Shown piece by piece: positions 61,071 through 64,000 of a DNA stretch of 64,000 nt. The first letter of the stretch is position 1. Each line of letters opens with the position of its first letter. Source of the DNA: Phycisphaeraceae bacterium (lineage in GTDB: Bacteria; Planctomycetota; Phycisphaerae; Phycisphaerales; UBA1924). The translations under genes and the position numbers were made by a program. The notes under the pieces are model-generated. The model searched no databases. It saw nothing but the letters and a program-made list of their open reading frames with translations, and was not told the origin of the DNA. The stretch spans positions 34,244 through 98,243 of the forward strand of contig JAHBXC010000006.1 of the NCBI GenBank assembly GCA_019636675.1, written 5' to 3'.

Positions 61071-61103
61071 CTTCCTGCTCCCTGCTGCCCGCTCCCCACT
61101 GCC
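61071..61103 (-). repeat. Purine-rich dispersed repeat, right inverted copy
   Basis: Reverse complement reads GGCAGTGGGGAGCGGGCAGC then AGGGAGCAGG, matching the left copy at 60637-60666 in the opposite orientation. Confidence 0.75.
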
Positions 61104-61110
61104 TTCCCAA

Positions 61111-62163
61111 TCACATCTCCATATCCTGCTCCAGCGTGTGCTTCCATTCCTCGAGGTGTTCGAGGTAGATCGCCGTGCCGCGGGCCACGCAGGTGAGGGG
61201 GTCGTCGGCGATGCGGACCTCGAGGCCCGTCGCGTTGTGGATGACCTTGTCGATCCCGCGCAGCAGCGCGCCGCCGCCGGCGAGGCAGATGCCGTTGTCG
61301 ACCAGGTCGGCCGCCAGTTCGGGCTCGGCGCGCTCGAGGGTGCGCGTGACCGCTTCGATGATCGCCGTCACCGGCTCCTGCAGCGCCTCGCGGATCTCTT
61401 CGCTGGTGATGCTGATCTTGCGCGGCAGGCCGCTGACCATGTCGCGCCCGCGCACATCCAGCGTCATCTCCTGCTCGAGGGGGAACGCGCTGCCGATGTC
61501 GATCTTGACGCGCTCGGCGGTCTGCTCGCCGACCATCAGGTTGTAGGTCTTCTTGAGGTAACTGATGATCGACTCGTCGAAGTCGTCGCCCGCGACGCGG
61601 ATCGACTCGCAGGTCGCGATGTCGGCCAGCGACATGATCGCCACCTCGGTCGTGCCGCCCCCGATGTCCACGATCATGCTCGCCGTCGGCTCGACGATGG
61701 GCAGCCCGGCGCCGATGCCGGCGGCCATGGGCTCTTCGACCAGGAACACCTTGCGCGCGCCGGCGCGCTCGGCAGAGTCCAGCACGGCGCGCTTCTCGAC
61801 CGCCGTGATGCCCGAGGGCACCGCGATGACCACGCGCGGCCCGTAGAACCGGGTCTTCCCGTTCACCTTGCGGATGAAGTACGCCAGCATCGCCTCGGTG
61901 ATCTCGAAGTCGGAGATCACGCCGTCCTTCAGAGGACGCACGGCGGTGATGGTGCCGGGGGTCTTGCCCAGCATCTCCTTGGCCATCCAGCCCACGGCGT
62001 TGCCGTCGGCCAGCACCTGGTTCGTGCCCTTGCGCACCGCGACCACGGAGGGTTCATTCAGAACGATGCCCTCCCCGCGCACCGCAACAAGGGTGTTGCA
62101 GGTGCCCAGGTCGATTCCCATGTCAACGCTGAAAAGACTGAGGAGCGAGTCGAGAAGGGGCAC
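61111..62163 (-). CDS. mreB: Rod-shape-determining actin homologue MreB
   Basis: 350 residues from GTG 62163. Actin-fold signatures: phosphate-1 DMGIDLGTCNTLVAVRG, connect-1, phosphate-2 VDIGGGTTEVAIM and adenosine motif CLAGGGALLRGID. It forms membrane filaments that guide wall synthesis. Its presence with mreC/D argues for elongation-type peptidoglycan growth in this planctomycete. No good Shine-Dalgarno; the GTG is the only start near the conserved N-terminus. Confidence 0.96.
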   Translation of the reverse strand: MPLLDSLLSLFSVDMGIDLGTCNTLVAVRGEGIVLNEPSVVAVRKGTNQVLADGNAVGWMAKEMLGKTPGTITAVRPLKDGVISDFEITEAMLAYFIRKVNGKTRFYGPRVVIAVPSGITAVEKRAVLDSAERAGARKVFLVEEPMAAGIGAGLPIVEPTASMIVDIGGGTTEVAIMSLADIATCESIRVAGDDFDESIISYLKKTYNLMVGEQTAERVKIDIGSAFPLEQEMTLDVRGRDMVSGLPRKISITSEEIREALQEPVTAIIEAVTRTLERAEPELAADLVDNGICLAGGGALLRGIDKVIHNATGLEVRIADDPLTCVARGTAIYLEHLEEWKHTLEQDMEM

Positions 62164-62438
62164 GGTTGGCCCTCGCAGGCAGGGGAAGGGGCGGGTCGAG
62201 ACGGACACGAGCGGGCGCGGCCTGGGCGCACGATCATGTCCGGCGGCAAGACGCCGCCGACGCTGGGCGACGCCCGGCAAGTCCGGACGCCGCAGAGGTT
62301 ATCGGAAAGATAGGGGGCTCGCCTGACGCGAAGGGCCGAGAAAAATGGTCGGGGGAGGGAGCAGGGAGGGCTGAGCGGGCAGCAGGGGAGGGGCAATGGG
62401 CAGTCGGCAATGGGCAATGGGGGGAGAAGGGGAGCGTC

Positions 62439-62471
62439 GGGTGGCGTGGTGCACGCGCAACCGTGCCACGG
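62439..62471. repeat. REP-like hairpin repeat, copy 1
   Basis: Begins GGGTGGCGTGGT and ends CCGTGCCACGG, able to fold through GTGG/CCAC arms. A second copy with the same ends lies at 63808-63839. Confidence 0.7.
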
Positions 62472-62538
62472 CGAGAAGAGATTCAACGCTGAGGACGCAG
62501 CGTGCGCAGAGGGAAAAACGGGCAGGCGTGCTCCGGTC

Positions 62539-62560
62539 CCCCTCCCGCTCGCGGGAGGGG
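62539..62560. repeat. 22-bp palindrome, copy 1
   Basis: CCCCTCCCGC and GCGGGAGGGG flank TC. The same palindrome with GA in the centre is at 62613-62634, so the copies are inverted. Likely a dispersed REP-like or terminator-like element. Confidence 0.75.
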
Positions 62561-62612
62561 TTAGGGGAGGGTCTTCAGAAGGTTGACGCTTGCTCGTTCG
62601 CTCTCCCCCTGC

Positions 62613-62634
62613 CCCCTCCCGCGAGCGGGAGGGG
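62613..62634. repeat. 22-bp palindrome, copy 2
   Basis: Perfect arms CCCCTCCCGC/GCGGGAGGGG around GA, inverted relative to 62539-62560. Confidence 0.75.
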
Positions 62635-62645
62635 GGGACGGGAGT

Positions 62646-63681
62646 TCAGCGCCGCCTGCGCGCCGCAAACACCATCGCGCCGACGATCACCGCGCCCGCC
62701 GGCGGGGCCGGGATGACGGTCGCGATGCGGAAACCAAACAGAGAGCCAGACGCTGCGCCTCCGCCCATCCAGCCGAGCCGGTCGAACTGCTCACTCCCGT
62801 TGGCCGATGAACCCGCCCAGCTGCCCGCGGCAGGCTTCAGATTGAAGGTCTCTGGCGGGAATTGATCACCGAGACGCTCCAGCCACTCGCGCGCCGCCTG
62901 ACGCGTCGAGCAAACCCCACGGCGTCTCCACCCCGTAGGCCCCAACCGGGGGCGGCGCAATCCCGCCCCACGCGTAGCCCCCGCTCGTCTCGCCGTGGCC
63001 GTCCGGGGGAGGCGGGCCCTGCACCAGCGGCGTGTTGCTGCCGTCGGGGAAGGTCCAGTACCCACCCTGGCCCTCGCCGAAGCGGTTGGGGTCGTAGTAC
63101 ACCGCCTTGGTCCACTCGTCGTAGTCCATCATGAAGAAGCGCGCGCCCTCCTGACGGACCACCGGCGTCGTGGTGCCGAAGTCGTTCATGTTGTACGCGC
63201 CGGTGTGGAAGTCGTCGAAGGTCGCCTCGTGGATGGGCTTGGCGCCGTTGTGCATCCAGTTCATAAAGCGCGCGACATAAGTCCACGAGGGCGTCACCGG
63301 GAGGTTCGCGAGCTGTGGCGAGAGCACTTGATACTGCGGTAGGCCGTCGGGGCCGATCCCGGCGTACTGCGCGGCTCCGCCAGTGAACTGCATGCCGCCG
63401 AAGTCGCCGAGCGTCAAATGTGGCCGGTATGCGTCCATGAAGCCCAGCCACTGGCCGCGGGTCACCTCGTTGCGTGTGACGCGGAAGGCCCGATCGACGG
63501 CCCCGATGGGCGTCAGCGGCCCGATCCCGTTGATCTGCGGCAGAACGATCGCCGCGTTGCCCGGCGCGCCCACCGTGACGAACTCATGCCCGTGGATCGT
63601 GGTGACGGGGTGGGACGCGAGCGCGCTCGCGCACACCACCGCCGCGGCGGACAACGCGATGACACCTTCACGGATACGCAT
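62646..63681 (-). pseudogene. Formylglycine-enzyme-like secreted protein with sorting tag, split by a frameshift
   Basis: Frame 1 (63681 to ~62895) gives a signal peptide (VIALSAAAVVCASALAS) and an SUMF1/FGE-sulfatase-like domain (RNEVTRGQWLGFMDAY, VARFMNWMHNGA, EWTKAVYYDPNR, ETPWGLLDASGG). It then stops early in VAGASR. The next frame carries on REWLERLGDQFPP and ends IPAPPAGAVIVG...RRRR, a PEP-CTERM-like anchor. Two bases are missing (or one extra) in the CGCGCGC run at 62888-62894. Either a pseudogene, phase variation or a sequence error. Confidence 0.85.
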
Positions 63682-64000
63682 GCGGATCTCCTCCGGGACT
63701 TCGGCCCCTTGTGCTCAGAAGAAGGTACCGCAGGAACGGAGGATCTCCAAACACTTTCTGGGAAGGGAGTGGGGAGCAGGGAGTAGGGAGCAGGAAGATG
63801 GGAAGATGGGTGGCGTGGTACGGCGCAGCCGTGCCACGGGAGGTCCGATCGGAATCATCACACCAGTCAGTTCCGAACCCCTCACCCCAGCCCTCTCCCC
63901 TCAGGGGAGAGGGGGCCGGAAAGAGAGATGCGCATCGCTCCCGCCTCCTCGCCCCGCTCGCGGGGAGAGGACGGCGAGCAGCCCGCAGGGCTGCGAGCCA
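63682..64000. other. Right-end noncoding region with dispersed repeats
   Basis: About 320 bp. It holds a purine-rich repeat (63764-63797), the second REP-like hairpin (63808-63839) and a perfect 11-bp palindrome CCCTCTCCCCT/AGGGGAGAGGG (63891-63913). No gene seen. Confidence 0.6.
63808..63839. repeat. REP-like hairpin repeat, copy 2
   Basis: GTGGTACGGC and GCCGTGCCAC form a 10-bp stem with one wobble around GCA. Ends match copy 1 at 62439-62471. Confidence 0.7.

Larger units (their letters stand above)
62164..62645. other. Repeat-dense intergenic region, no gene
   Basis: About 480 bp between mreB and the frameshifted secreted-protein gene. It contains a purine-rich repeat (62350-62386), a hairpin repeat (62439-62471) and two identical inverted palindromes (62539-62560, 62613-62634). 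No coding frame credible. Confidence 0.6.

Overview
The window reads as chromosomal DNA of a high-GC planctomycete, probably of the class Phycisphaerae. The clues are an FHA-GspE fusion ATPase, secreted proteins with a PAPP...RRRR type C-terminal sorting tag, a metal-permease/DtxR fusion, and several hypothetical families that I associate with planctomycetes. No rRNA is present. The only intact tRNA gene is tRNA-Gly(CCC).

Layout. (1) 1-5225, left chromosomal flank: a secreted matrixin-like protease cut by the window edge, an FHA-GspE ATPase, a cupin lipoprotein and a DUF2959-like lipoprotein. (2) about 5232-50666, a 45-kb integrated island in the tRNA-Gly gene. The displaced 3' half of the tRNA and its old terminator lie at the left end (attL). 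The intact, element-restored tRNA lies at the right end (attR) next to an integrase and an excisionase. (3) 50697-64000, right chromosomal flank: a basic DNA-binding protein, PepP, a five-gene manganese-type ABC operon with its DtxR regulator, RuvC, a LolD/MacB-type ATPase and mreBCD. A four-helix-bundle gene interrupts mreBCD. A frameshifted formylglycine-enzyme-like secreted protein follows.

Inside the island, 5939-23155 is one long minus-strand metal-resistance block: a CzcCBA-like RND pump, two His-rich periplasmic proteins, a P1B-2 (Zn/Cd/Pb-type) ATPase, a MacAB-like ABC exporter, two Cys/His-rich small membrane proteins and a duplicated secreted domain protein. A 21-bp tandem repeat array lies upstream of the ATPase. 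27645-30839 is a complete type III CBASS anti-phage operon (CD-NTase, HORMA, TRIP13-like ATPase, NucC nuclease). Its first start codon is buried in a strong inverted repeat. 31087-43009 carries maintenance and transfer-like functions: ParA, a Cmk-like kinase, a DUF932-like protein, two winged-helix replication-relaxation-like proteins, a VirD4-like ATPase and a tyrosine recombinase. No relaxase or mating-pair system is recognisable. 46959-50685 is the control and integration end: XRE, ImmA-type protease, a short recombinase, Xis and integrase.

The most unusual stretch is about 44795-46225. It is 1.4 kb without a credible gene but packed with near-perfect hairpins. Read on the minus strand, several are capped by GNRA tetraloops. 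It lies immediately upstream of a basic protein of a planctomycete family, encoded on the same strand. I interpret it as a large structured RNA, possibly derived from group II intron domain I or of an undescribed class.
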